Positions 6,718-14,799 of a stretch of DNA of 14,799 nt are shown piece by piece. The notes under the pieces were generated by a model. The model saw nothing but the letters and a program-made list of their open reading frames with translations. It did no database searches and was not told the origin of the DNA. Both the position numbers and the translations under genes were made by a program. Source of the stretch: CAZAPZ01 sp964487285 (GTDB lineage Bacteria; Campylobacterota_A; Desulfurellia; JAADFJ01); NCBI GenBank assembly GCA_964487285.1, contig CAZAPZ010000036.1, positions 1 through 14,799 on the forward strand, written 5' to 3'. The stretch's first letter is position 1. Each line of letters starts with the position of its first letter.

Positions 6718-9155
6718 TGACTGATATAAATTTTTTTATAGACGGCATGGCCGTTAGTGCAAAACCTGGCGAAACTATACTTCAGGTCGCAACGAGATAT
6801 GGAATTTATATACCTGCGATCTGTTACTCTGATCGTTTTTCGTCTCCCATAGGAGCTTGCAGAATCTGCATAGTAGTTATCGAACAGCTTCCTGAAAAGG
6901 AACTTAGAACAGATCTTGCAGGTCATCATCCTGTTTCAACGGGTAAATGCTCAAGACCTATGCCATCATGTGTTATGAAACCTAAAGCAGGGACATATGT
7001 GTGGACAAATACAGATGCTCTAAAACAAGCAAGAGCCGATATTGTTAAAAGATGGGATCGCTACCATCCTCTTCAATGCGGTGTGTGTGATGCATCAGGT
7101 GAGTGTGAGCTGCAGGATGCTAATCTTGAATTTAACATTACCGAAGGATTGGAACAAGATTTTGATAATTTTCCGCAGAAGACTATTTTCAAGGACTGGC
7201 CTATAGTTAACAACGATACAAATCTCTGTATTCAATGTAAGAAGTGCGTCAAGGTTTGTGATGACGTGATGAATGTTAAAGCGCTTGCTCTTGTTAAAAG
7301 AGATGGAGGATATTTTGAAATTGATACGGTTGACGGCTTACCGCTTGATTGTGAATTTTGCAATCAGTGTATAGATGTATGTCCGACAGGTGCTTTAGAA
7401 TCCAAATTTTTTATGTACAAGGCTAAGGCATGGGAAGTCGATCATATTAGATCTCACTGTTTTTTTTGTCCTGCCGGATGTGAGCTTGAACTAAATGTTA
7501 AAAATAATAATATATTGAGAATCACAAGTCATCTTTCGAGTTTCAACGACGGCAATTTGTGCAACCTCGGATCATTTGCATACGATCTTAACACAAGCGG
7601 CAGATTAAACGGAGCATTTGCCGGCGGTAATGAGATCCTTTTAAGCGCTGCATTAGATAAAGCTTATTTAAGTTTGAAAAATATAGTTGACAAATATGGC
7701 AAGGATTCGATCGAAATAATATGCGATTCATCTATAAGCAGCGAATCGATGGTATCGGCGAAATGGTTTGCAGAGTTGATTGGAGCAAGTTTAATCTTTC
7801 CTGACGCATCAGGTGCCGTAAAATTGCACAATTCTTTAGCATCTTTCGGACTCTTAAAAAAGCATTCATACGATGACATTAGAAATAGTGATACAATCTT
7901 TGTCCTTGGCTCAGACGTAACTAATTCAATACCTCTTCTTGACTGGATAATAACAAGGAGTAAGAGGTCTAAAAAGAATACCGGAGAATTAATTCTTGCT
8001 AATTGGAGAGAAAGCAAATTAGATTCGCTTAAACCGATAAAATTAAAATATCGGTTTGGAAATGAAACCGAATTACTACTCTTTTTGATTAAAAAGATAG
8101 CTGAGAAAAACAGTGCCGATTTGAGTGTCATTGAATCAATGCCCGATTACAATCTTCTGATTGAAAAAACAGGAATAGATGAGGAATCGATTGATGCTGC
8201 TGCAAGTCAGATTATCGGCGGCACACTTTCGATAATGGTTGATAATCATCTGCTTGAAAAAGATGGTATTTCAAAGCTGCTTTCCATACTCGCTTTAACC
8301 GCTAACAAAAGTTCCGAATCCGTAAGTTTCTGGCCTATTAGTAGAAAAGCAAACATTATGGGTGCAGTTAATATATCGTCAGGGCAAAACTCCATTACTA
8401 ATGAAGAATTCAAAAAGAAGCTTATGGAAAAAAAGCTCTATGCAGTTATCTACATTGGTAATGACATTGAAAGAAGCATACCCGCAAGTGAAATAGCAGA
8501 AATGAAAGATATAGAGCTTATGATACAGCTCTCAACTCATGATATTTCTTCTTTGAAAGTAAAAGAAACGATATTATTACCAGTTAAAACCGATTATGAA
8601 ACAAGCTCTCACTTTGTTAACCTTGAGGGCAATTTAATAGGTGTCCAAAAAGCGGTAGATCAAAATAATAACTCTATTTTATCTATTCAGAAGATAATAG
8701 AGATGCTGGCACAACGATTTGACACAAAGATGGGTAATATCAAACTTTACATTGATGATAAAGTTACCGCAAAAAAGAATTCGCACTATAAATATAGCGA
8801 TGATAAAAGCATTGGATTCAAAAATTATCCATATAAGCTTGTTATAAAAGAAGATCGATTCAGGTCAGATGTTTCAACATCATACGGAAGCGGGCCTACA
8901 ATTGCCAGAGAGAATGGATATGCCGAGATAAGTGAAGATATTGCAACATTGCTTGACATTAAAACTGGAGATATGATAAAATTGATGTCCGGAGTTGCTG
9001 AGATTAAAACATCGGCATTGGTTTCAAGCCAATTGCACGGAAACATCGTAGCTGTTCCGGAAGGCTTTATTGATATAAATCCGATGCTGCTGTTTTCGGC
9101 CCGTACTCTGTATGAACCGATAAACATCAACAAAGTTGGAGAGAAAAATGAATAG
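6717..9155 (+). CDS. nuoG: NADH-quinone oxidoreductase subunit G (iron-sulfur chain subunit)
   Basis: NuoG (75-kDa homologue, 812 residues) carries electrons through several Fe-S clusters in the peripheral arm. The N-terminal ferredoxin-like domain has Cys36, Cys48, Cys51 and probably Cys85 for a 2Fe-2S cluster (N1b). A His-Cys3 motif follows (His117, Cys121, Cys124, Cys130; cluster N5). Next come two CxxCxxCxxxC sets: Cys171/174/177/181 and Cys212/215/218/222. Cys248, Cys251, Cys255 and Cys282 fit the extra N7 cluster found in some bacteria. Residues from about 290 form a degenerate molybdopterin-oxidoreductase-like region ending in a beta-barrel-type domain. GGGGAG near 6700-6705 may serve as the ribosome site. 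It follows nuoD directly, so the partner NuoF that normally feeds it is not encoded alongside it. It could be mistaken for a formate dehydrogenase-like protein, but its position and Fe-S pattern make NuoG secure. Confidence 0.95.
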   Translation: MTDINFFIDGMAVSAKPGETILQVATRYGIYIPAICYSDRFSSPIGACRICIVVIEQLPEKELRTDLAGHHPVSTGKCSRPMPSCVMKPKAGTYVWTNTDALKQARADIVKRWDRYHPLQCGVCDASGECELQDANLEFNITEGLEQDFDNFPQKTIFKDWPIVNNDTNLCIQCKKCVKVCDDVMNVKALALVKRDGGYFEIDTVDGLPLDCEFCNQCIDVCPTGALESKFFMYKAKAWEVDHIRSHCFFCPAGCELELNVKNNNILRITSHLSSFNDGNLCNLGSFAYDLNTSGRLNGAFAGGNEILLSAALDKAYLSLKNIVDKYGKDSIEIICDSSISSESMVSAKWFAELIGASLIFPDASGAVKLHNSLASFGLLKKHSYDDIRNSDTIFVLGSDVTNSIPLLDWIITRSKRSKKNTGELILANWRESKLDSLKPIKLKYRFGNETELLLFLIKKIAEKNSADLSVIESMPDYNLLIEKTGIDEESIDAAASQIIGGTLSIMVDNHLLEKDGISKLLSILALTANKSSESVSFWPISRKANIMGAVNISSGQNSITNEEFKKKLMEKKLYAVIYIGNDIERSIPASEIAEMKDIELMIQLSTHDISSLKVKETILLPVKTDYETSSHFVNLEGNLIGVQKAVDQNNNSILSIQKIIEMLAQRFDTKMGNIKLYIDDKVTAKKNSHYKYSDDKSIGFKNYPYKLVIKEDRFRSDVSTSYGSGPTIARENGYAEISEDIATLLDIKTGDMIKLMSGVAEIKTSALVSSQLHGNIVAVPEGFIDINPMLLFSARTLYEPININKVGEKNE

Positions 9156-10155
9156 TTTGGTTTTAACATTTCTGATATTTCTGATAAAATCTTTACTCTT
9201 TTTTGTAATGATTACTCTCTTTGTTCTTGGAGCAACATGGTATGAGAGAAAAGTTATCGGCCACATGCAGCAGAGAATAGGTCCTAAAAGAGTAGGGTGG
9301 TATGGACTTATGCAGCCGATAGCTGATATGATAAAGGCTTTTTTTAAGGAGGACAGTATTCCAAGAGGAGCAGATAAGCTGTTATTCTGGGCTGCTCCCG
9401 CTATAGGTGCATTGTTTGCGTTTATGGCTGTCTTAGCCATTCCGTTAGGTCCTCCGATAACGATTTTTGGTGTAACGATAACTTTAGATGCGATTCATCT
9501 TCCTTCGGGAATACTTTATATCATTGCAATGTTGTCGCTTGTTTCATTTGGAACGATATTTGCGGGTTTATCAACCACCAATAAATACTCTATCATTGGT
9601 GCCGAACGTGAGGTAGCTCAAGTTATAAGCTATGAACTAATTATGATATCTGCACTTCTAAACCCGATAATAATGGCTGAAACATTGAATATAACCAAAA
9701 TAGTTGAAGCTCAATCTAATCTTTGGTTTATTTTTTATCAGCCTGTTGCATTCATAATTTTTCTTATAAGTATGTTTGCCGTAGCTTCGAGAGTTCCGTT
9801 TGATCTTCCTGAGGCTGAAAATGAACTGGTTGCAGGCCATATGACAGAATTCACGGGAATGAAATACGCTTTATTCTTTTTCGCTCAATACATTATTATA
9901 TTTTTAGTTTCTATGATTGCAGCACTTTTTTTTCTCGGAGGCTGGCTTGGTCCTTCATTTTTACCGCCGTTTATGTGGCTATTTATAAAATGGGCAATTT
10001 TCGTATTTCTTTTCACATGGAGTTGGGCAACATTTCCGCGCTATCGTTATGATCAGCTTATGAATATCAGTTGGAAAATCTTGCTTCCAATTGTGATTAT
10101 TAATATCCTCTGGACAGGTTTTGCCGTTCAGATCGGACTTCCTTATTTTCATTAA
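9148..10155 (+). CDS. nuoH: NADH-quinone oxidoreductase subunit H
   Basis: NuoH (ND1 homologue, 335 residues, about eight helices) links the quinone cavity to the membrane arm. Signatures are YERKVIGHMQQRIGP (32-46), GAEREVAQVISYE (151-163), the acidic loop PFDLPEAENELVAGH (217-231) that forms part of the quinone channel, and PRYRYDQLM (297-305). The frame is open from a TTG at 9136, but the ATG at 9148 is preferred: GGAGAG at 9138-9143 precedes it closely, and the resulting MNSLVLTF begins the first helix. It overlaps nuoG by eight bases. A 16-base gap separates it from nuoI. Confidence 0.94.
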   Translation: MNSLVLTFLIFLIKSLLFFVMITLFVLGATWYERKVIGHMQQRIGPKRVGWYGLMQPIADMIKAFFKEDSIPRGADKLLFWAAPAIGALFAFMAVLAIPLGPPITIFGVTITLDAIHLPSGILYIIAMLSLVSFGTIFAGLSTTNKYSIIGAEREVAQVISYELIMISALLNPIIMAETLNITKIVEAQSNLWFIFYQPVAFIIFLISMFAVASRVPFDLPEAENELVAGHMTEFTGMKYALFFFAQYIIIFLVSMIAALFFLGGWLGPSFLPPFMWLFIKWAIFVFLFTWSWATFPRYRYDQLMNISWKILLPIVIINILWTGFAVQIGLPYFH

Positions 10156-10171
10156 GGATTAGGAGGAAATA

Positions 10172-10603
10172 GTGTTATTTAAAGATTTAAGAAAGGGTTT
10201 GGCTGTTACTATGGGCTATCTGTTTAAAAAGCCTGTGACTGTGCAATATCCTACGGAAAAGTTAATACCTCCTGAAAGGGCACGATGGAAACACTATCTT
10301 GGAAAATTTCCCGATAGCAAGATAAGATGCATAGACTGCGGTTTATGCGAGCGTGTGTGCCCTCCGAAAGTGATCACAATTACGCCTAAGTTTCTTGATG
10401 ATGGCACAAAAACAGCGGCAACATATGAGATTGATCTCGGGCGCTGTATGTATTGCGGTTACTGTGTTGAGGTATGTCCTGAGCTTGCCATACTTATGAG
10501 TTCTAAAAATTATGAATTTTCAAAATACGACAAGGCGATGCTTATTTATCAGAAAGATGCACTGCTTGAGAATCTTGACGAAACGGGAGATCAAAATGAT
10601 TAA
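10172..10603 (+). CDS. nuoI: NADH-quinone oxidoreductase subunit I (two 4Fe-4S ferredoxin-type subunit)
   Basis: NuoI (TYKY homologue, 143 residues) carries clusters N6a and N6b between NuoG and the N2 cluster of NuoB. The two ligand sets are Cys53/56/59/63 (CIDCGLCERVCP) and Cys92/95/98/102 (CMYCGYCVEVCP). The amphipathic N-terminus (about 1-22) fits its known contact with the membrane arm. Translation starts at GTG, with AGGAGG at 10161-10166 five bases upstream; the ATG inside the first helix would delete conserved sequence. The last eight bases overlap nuoJ. Confidence 0.95.
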   Translation: MLFKDLRKGLAVTMGYLFKKPVTVQYPTEKLIPPERARWKHYLGKFPDSKIRCIDCGLCERVCPPKVITITPKFLDDGTKTAATYEIDLGRCMYCGYCVEVCPELAILMSSKNYEFSKYDKAMLIYQKDALLENLDETGDQND

Positions 10604-11090
10604 CGCAATTACATTTTATCTGCTTAGCTTTTTGCTGGTCGGTTCATCACTAATGGTGATATTTAACAAAAATCTTTTTCACGCAGCATTTTGGCTGATT
10701 CTGTTTTTCCTATTTTTTTCAGGCATTCTTTTTACACTTTCCGCTCCTTTCCTTGCGCTTGCAGAAATAATAATTTATTCGGGTGCTATTGGAGTAATGA
10801 TTATATTTGCAGTAATGCTTACAGGCAAATATACGGAATTTGATATTAACGGACGTACATTCATAGGTATTTTAATAGCCTTTGTTTTTGTGGTTGAATT
10901 GTTTTTAATTATACATAATCAAACCGAATCTTTCTCAAATTTCAGCACAGCTTTTGTGGGTGGCAGTAACGCGAGGGCAATTGGCATAGAACTATTTTCC
11001 AAATATTTATTGCCGTTTGAAATTGTAGCCATACTACTGCTTGCAGCTTTGTTTGGCTCTGTTGTGCTCGCAAAAAAGGATCAAAAATGA
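10596..11090 (+). CDS. nuoJ: NADH-quinone oxidoreductase subunit J
   Basis: NuoJ (ND6 homologue, 164 residues) is a five-helix membrane subunit next to the quinone-proximal pump. The hallmark third helix reads ALAEIIIYSGAIGVMII, including the glycine-rich stretch that forms the conformationally flexible pi-bulge in known structures. GGGAG at 10585-10589, six bases upstream of the ATG, supports this start. An open extension to 10512 lies inside nuoI and lacks NuoJ features. The C-terminal helix ends at AKKDQK, and the stop shares ATGA with nuoK. Confidence 0.94.
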   Translation: MINAITFYLLSFLLVGSSLMVIFNKNLFHAAFWLILFFLFFSGILFTLSAPFLALAEIIIYSGAIGVMIIFAVMLTGKYTEFDINGRTFIGILIAFVFVVELFLIIHNQTESFSNFSTAFVGGSNARAIGIELFSKYLLPFEIVAILLLAALFGSVVLAKKDQK

Positions 11091-11389
11091 TTACGCCTAT
11101 TTATTACATAGTTTTATTACTTATTCTTTTGGCCATAGGCTCCGTAGGTGTGATAATAAGAAAAAATTTTATAATGATACTTATGAGTCTTGAAATTATG
11201 ATGAATGCTGCAAGCGGACTTTTTGTGGTCGGCAGTGGAATAACAGGCGATTTATCAGGACAAGTATTTTTTCTTTTCGCATCCGCTGTAGCCGCTGCTG
11301 AAACTGCAATAGGTTTGGCAATAGCAATAATTATATATAGAAAAAAACATTCAGTTGATACTGATCAATTTAGATCATTAAAGAATTAG
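11087..11389 (+). CDS. nuoK: NADH-quinone oxidoreductase subunit K
   Basis: NuoK (ND4L homologue, 100 residues, three helices) takes part in proton translocation. Glu36 in MSLEIMMNA and Glu72 in AAAETAIGLAI match in position the two buried glutamates essential in E. coli NuoK. AAGGA about six bases before the ATG fixes the start. It overlaps nuoJ by four bases (ATGA) and is followed by nuoL after eight bases. Confidence 0.96.
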   Translation: MITPIYYIVLLLILLAIGSVGVIIRKNFIMILMSLEIMMNAASGLFVVGSGITGDLSGQVFFLFASAVAAAETAIGLAIAIIIYRKKHSVDTDQFRSLKN

Positions 11390-11397
11390 AGGAGATT

Positions 11398-13275
11398 ATG
11401 AAATTAATAGCATTGCTCATTCTTTTATTTCCGTTAGCGGGTTTTTTAATAAACGGTATATTTGGACGGTGGACAAAATCTCGAGCGGGCATTATCGGAT
11501 CTGTCTCTATAGCATTATCCTTTTTTATGGCTATTGTCGCAGCTTTCAATTATCATGGTATAGCATTTGACAATATATATTACAATTGGATTAGTTCGGG
11601 AATTTTCGATGTACCATTTGGTTTAAGAATAGATTCGTTGTCTCTGACAATGATTTTTGTTGTAACAGGCGTCAGCACACTTGTTCATATATACTCAATT
11701 GGCTATATGAAGAACGATGAAGGCTACTCAAGATACTTTGCATTCTTAAACTTATTTGTACTTTCAATGCTGATACTTGTCCTCGCCGACAATTATCTGG
11801 TAATGTTTGTCGGATGGGAAGGCGTAGGTTTTTGTTCGTATATTCTAATCGGTCATTGGTACAAGAACCAGGATCCTCCAAAAGCCGGAATTAAAGCATT
11901 TATTGTTAATAGAATTGGTGACGCTGGTTTTATCATAGGTTTGCTTTTTCTTTTCAGGCATTTTGGAACATTAAATTATACAACTATTTTTAGCAACGCA
12001 TCTACACTCAGCACAGGACTTGCAACCGTAATTACACTTTTCCTTTTTGTAGGTGCAATAGGTAAATCAGCTCAGTTTCCGCTGTATATGTGGCTTCCCG
12101 ACGCAATGGAAGGTCCAACACCTGTTTCCGCTTTGATACATGCGGCAACAATGGTAACGGCAGGCGTTTATATGGTTGCAAGAAGCCATGTGCTTTACTC
12201 TATGTCGCCCATATCAAGCGAAGTAGTAGCATCCATCGGCGCATTTACGGCTTTTTTTGCGGCAACAATGGCGATTACACACAACGATTTAAAACGTGTT
12301 TTGGCATATTCTACTATCAGTCAGCTTGGTTATATGTTTATAGGTGTAGGAGTAGGCGTATATTGGGCCGGAATATTTCACCTGATGACACATGCGTTCT
12401 TCAAAGGACTTCTGTTTCTTGCGGCAGGCTCTGTTATGCATGCTATGCACGGCGTGCTTGATATGAGAAAGATGGGTGGAATAAGAAAACAAATGCCGCA
12501 AACAGCTCTTCTATTTATAGTAGGAGCTCTTGCCATATCAGGCATTCCACCATTTTCAGGATTTTTCAGCAAAGATACTATTTTAAGCGAGGCATTTAAA
12601 CTCAACCATCCTATAATCTGGCTTGTCGGTGTTGTTACAGCTTTTATGACCGCGTTTTATATGTTTAGGTTGATATTTTTGACATTTTACGGTAAATCGA
12701 GAGTGCCAGCCGATCATCACCCGCATGAATCGCCTCCTATTATGACAATACCTATGTGGATTCTTGCGTTCTTTGCAATTGTCGGAGGCTTGGTTGGTCT
12801 GCATACTTCACATGGCATTCCTTTGGAAAATTTTTTATCGAGCAGTTTAGGCAGTGTTCCTAACGCAGTAGTTGCAGTAAATGACAATCTGCTTCTCGCT
12901 ATATCGGTTCTGATGGGGGCAGGAGGCATTTTACTTGCATGGATAATGTATATTGCAGTTCCGGAACTACCTGCAAAAATGGCAAAATCGTTTAAAATAT
13001 TATACCTCGGATGTAAAAACCTCTGGTGGGTTGACCAAATCTATAACTTCTCTTTTGTTAAGCCGTTGTGGTGGGTATCACGTAATTTCTTATGGAAAAT
13101 TGTTGACGTGAAACTAATAGATGCAGCCGTTGACGACGCCGGATGGTCGGCAGTCTTTGTTGGAAAAACATTCAGGCTGCTCCAAACCGGTTTTATCAAC
13201 AGCTATGTGACCTGGGTTTCTGCCGGAGTTGTTATTATGCTTGGTTGGGCTATATATAGCGGAGGTGTAAGATGA
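11398..13275 (+). CDS. nuoL: NADH-quinone oxidoreductase subunit L (antiporter-like)
   Basis: NuoL (ND5 homologue, 625 residues, normal length) is the distal proton-pumping subunit, with a long lateral helix that braces the membrane arm. Key polar residues are visible: Glu141 in FVGWEGVGFCSYILIG (the helix-5 glutamate) and Lys223 in GAIGKSAQFP, followed by LPDAMEGPTPVSALIHAATMV. The HHPHESP segment that precedes the C-terminal part is present. The last 140 residues include the lateral helix and a final membrane anchor (about 600-620). AGAGGAG immediately before the ATG serves as ribosome site. The C-terminus shares four bases with nuoM. The order L-M and the Mrp-like helices fit complex I; an isolated antiporter is excluded by the flanking nuo genes. 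Confidence 0.96.
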   Translation: MKLIALLILLFPLAGFLINGIFGRWTKSRAGIIGSVSIALSFFMAIVAAFNYHGIAFDNIYYNWISSGIFDVPFGLRIDSLSLTMIFVVTGVSTLVHIYSIGYMKNDEGYSRYFAFLNLFVLSMLILVLADNYLVMFVGWEGVGFCSYILIGHWYKNQDPPKAGIKAFIVNRIGDAGFIIGLLFLFRHFGTLNYTTIFSNASTLSTGLATVITLFLFVGAIGKSAQFPLYMWLPDAMEGPTPVSALIHAATMVTAGVYMVARSHVLYSMSPISSEVVASIGAFTAFFAATMAITHNDLKRVLAYSTISQLGYMFIGVGVGVYWAGIFHLMTHAFFKGLLFLAAGSVMHAMHGVLDMRKMGGIRKQMPQTALLFIVGALAISGIPPFSGFFSKDTILSEAFKLNHPIIWLVGVVTAFMTAFYMFRLIFLTFYGKSRVPADHHPHESPPIMTIPMWILAFFAIVGGLVGLHTSHGIPLENFLSSSLGSVPNAVVAVNDNLLLAISVLMGAGGILLAWIMYIAVPELPAKMAKSFKILYLGCKNLWWVDQIYNFSFVKPLWWVSRNFLWKIVDVKLIDAAVDDAGWSAVFVGKTFRLLQTGFINSYVTWVSAGVVIMLGWAIYSGGVR

Positions 13276-14799
13276 ATATGTCAAGCTTTCCATATCTTTC
13301 ACTTATACTGTTTTTTCCTCTTGCAGGTGCCTTACTATTGGCATTTGTGCCAAAGAAGGATACCCTTATAATAAAGCTTTTGAGTCTTTCATGGATTATA
13401 ATTGAATTTCTGATCGCTGTACCTCTGTTTTTCAGGTTTAATCCAAACACATACAATATGCAATTTACCGAAAATTATACATGGATTAAGAGTATGCATA
13501 TTCACTATTTTCTCGGTATCGACGGCATTTCGCTCTTTCTTGTCCTTTTGACTACATTTTTAATGATTTCCGCCCAGTGGTCAACATGGGAAGCTATAGA
13601 CAAGAAGGTTAAAGAGTTCAATATCATGCTTCTTGTACTTGAAACAGGTATGCTTGGTGTTTTTATGTCGCTTGATGCTTTTATGTTTTACGTATTTTGG
13701 GAATTTGAACTCATACCTATGTATATGCTTATTGGAATATGGGGCGGAAAATTTCGTGTTTATGCGACAATGAAATTCTTTTTATACACATTTGCAGGAT
13801 CGTTATTGATGCTTGTCGCTATTATGGCTCTCTTTTTCATCAACGGTCATTTTACCGGTAACTATACATTCAATCTTGTCGAACTGGCAAAAACACCCGT
13901 TCCGCTAAAATATCAAATATGGCTATTTCTTGCATTCTTCGTTGCATTTGCGATCAAAATACCTATTTGGCCGTTTCATACATGGCTTCCGTGGGCGCAT
14001 GTTGAAGCGCCTACCGCAGGCTCGGTTCTGCTTGCCGGTATCTTACTAAAAATGGGTACTTATGGATTTTTAAGATTTAATCTGCCCATGTTTCCCGATA
14101 TGGCGAGATTGTTTATCCCGTATATGGTTGTTCTGGGTTTGGTAGGTGTCTATTACGGAGCTTATGTTGCAATGGTGCAACCTGATATGAAAAAACTTGT
14201 TGCGTATTCATCGGTAAGTCATCTTGGCTATGTAATGCTCGGTATGTTTGCTATGAATAGCATAGGAATGGAAGGTTTCATTATACAGATGGTAAACCAT
14301 GGTGTTTCTACAGGTGCTCTATTCCTCATAGTCGGCGTGATATATGAACGAATGCATACGAGACTTATTGATAATTACAGCGGACTTGCTGCAGTAATGC
14401 CTGCCTATGCTGTATTTGCCGGTATTTTTGTTTTTTCATCTATAGGCTTACCCGGAATGAACGGTTTTATCGGAGAGATTATGATTCTCATAGGCGTGTT
14501 TAAGCATAATATGTGGTATGGAATACTTTTGGCTCCTGCAGCTATTTTCTCTGCAACATATATGCTGGTTATGTATAGGAGAGTTTTTTTTCACAAGCCC
14601 AAACCTGAGCTTGTCCGCCTTTCCAAACAAGGCAAATTGAAAGACCTCACACTTAGGGAGTTCAGCTATTTTATACCACTTGTCATTGTAGTTTTCTGGA
14701 TCGGACTTTATCCAAATTCATTTTTATCAAAAATACACACATCTTTAAATCACCTAATGGTGCAGGTGCATAGAACTGCGCCGGCACATTATTCGGTTA
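13272..14799 (+). CDS. nuoM: NADH-quinone oxidoreductase subunit M (antiporter-like), cut by the window edge
   Basis: The frame from the ATG at 13272 stays open to the last base, giving 509 codons with no stop. NuoM is usually about 490-530 residues, so only a short tail should be missing. NuoM (ND4 homologue) is a proton-pumping membrane subunit. Helix 5 holds Glu144 in FWEFELIPMYMLIGIWGG, and Lys229 lies in FAIKIPIWPFHTWLP. The diagnostic WAHVEAPTAGSVLLAGILLKMG and the later KLVAYSSVSHLGY segment follow. GGAGG at 13261-13265 precedes the ATG by six bases, and the start overlaps the nuoL stop as ATGA. The sequence ends inside a charged C-terminal tail after the last recognisable helix (about 664-689 by base position from the window end would be beyond view). 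nuoN is expected downstream. Confidence 0.93.
   Translation, partial: MNMSSFPYLSLILFFPLAGALLLAFVPKKDTLIIKLLSLSWIIIEFLIAVPLFFRFNPNTYNMQFTENYTWIKSMHIHYFLGIDGISLFLVLLTTFLMISAQWSTWEAIDKKVKEFNIMLLVLETGMLGVFMSLDAFMFYVFWEFELIPMYMLIGIWGGKFRVYATMKFFLYTFAGSLLMLVAIMALFFINGHFTGNYTFNLVELAKTPVPLKYQIWLFLAFFVAFAIKIPIWPFHTWLPWAHVEAPTAGSVLLAGILLKMGTYGFLRFNLPMFPDMARLFIPYMVVLGLVGVYYGAYVAMVQPDMKKLVAYSSVSHLGYVMLGMFAMNSIGMEGFIIQMVNHGVSTGALFLIVGVIYERMHTRLIDNYSGLAAVMPAYAVFAGIFVFSSIGLPGMNGFIGEIMILIGVFKHNMWYGILLAPAAIFSATYMLVMYRRVFFHKPKPELVRLSKQGKLKDLTLREFSYFIPLVIVVFWIGLYPNSFLSKIHTSLNHLMVQVHRTAPAHYSV

Noticed and set aside
7664..8131. 155-codon reverse-strand frame inside nuoG
   Set aside because: It lies wholly opposite a well-supported coding region, resembles no family I recognise, and its composition is what an antisense shadow would give.
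9024..9440. 138-codon reverse-strand frame across the nuoG/nuoH junction
   Set aside because: It is opposite two conserved genes and has no recognisable domain or plausible ribosome site.

Overview
The window is a low-GC (roughly mid-to-high 30s percent by eye), densely packed bacterial chromosome segment with every recognisable gene on the + strand. Bacterial Shine-Dalgarno sites, short gene overlaps and a proton-pumping complex I operon point to a Gram-negative respiratory bacterium, probably anaerobic or microaerophilic. A complex I cluster without nuoE and nuoF occurs in several such lineages (for example Campylobacterota). The sequence alone does not fix the phylum, and this placement is an inference.

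Layout. Positions 1-209 are non-coding. Positions 210-755 encode a small PAP2-type membrane phosphatase (BcrC-like). Positions 756-886 hold a convincing extended -10 promoter and a possible 15-codon leader ORF. Positions 887-3998 hold two overlapping amino-acid biosynthesis genes: hom (homoserine dehydrogenase with an ACT domain) and an argH (argininosuccinate lyase) that runs in frame into a complete Nudix hydrolase domain. Positions 3999-4179 are intergenic and contain a 14-bp tandem repeat. From 4180 to the right edge lies a nuo operon in the order A-B-C-D-G-H-I-J-K-L-M. nuoM is cut by the window edge, and nuoN would be expected next.

How the genes work together. NuoB, C, D and I form the quinone-reducing connecting arm. 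NuoG carries the peripheral Fe-S chain. NuoA, H, J, K, L and M are the membrane proton-pumping arm. The NADH-oxidising subunits NuoE and NuoF are not between nuoD and nuoG, where they usually sit; the two genes overlap by one base. The complex encoded here therefore either takes electrons from another donor (ferredoxin, flavodoxin or a non-standard input protein) or uses nuoEF encoded elsewhere. hom and argH both act in aspartate-derived amino-acid synthesis (threonine/methionine and arginine).

Most of the window is well-understood housekeeping metabolism. The items worth a second look are the ArgH-Nudix fusion, the E/F-less nuo operon that keeps a complete NuoG, the lack of a ribosome-binding site on hom together with a possible coupled leader ORF, and the tandem repeat in front of nuoA. 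No CRISPR array, insertion sequence, tRNA, rRNA or clear intrinsic terminator was seen.
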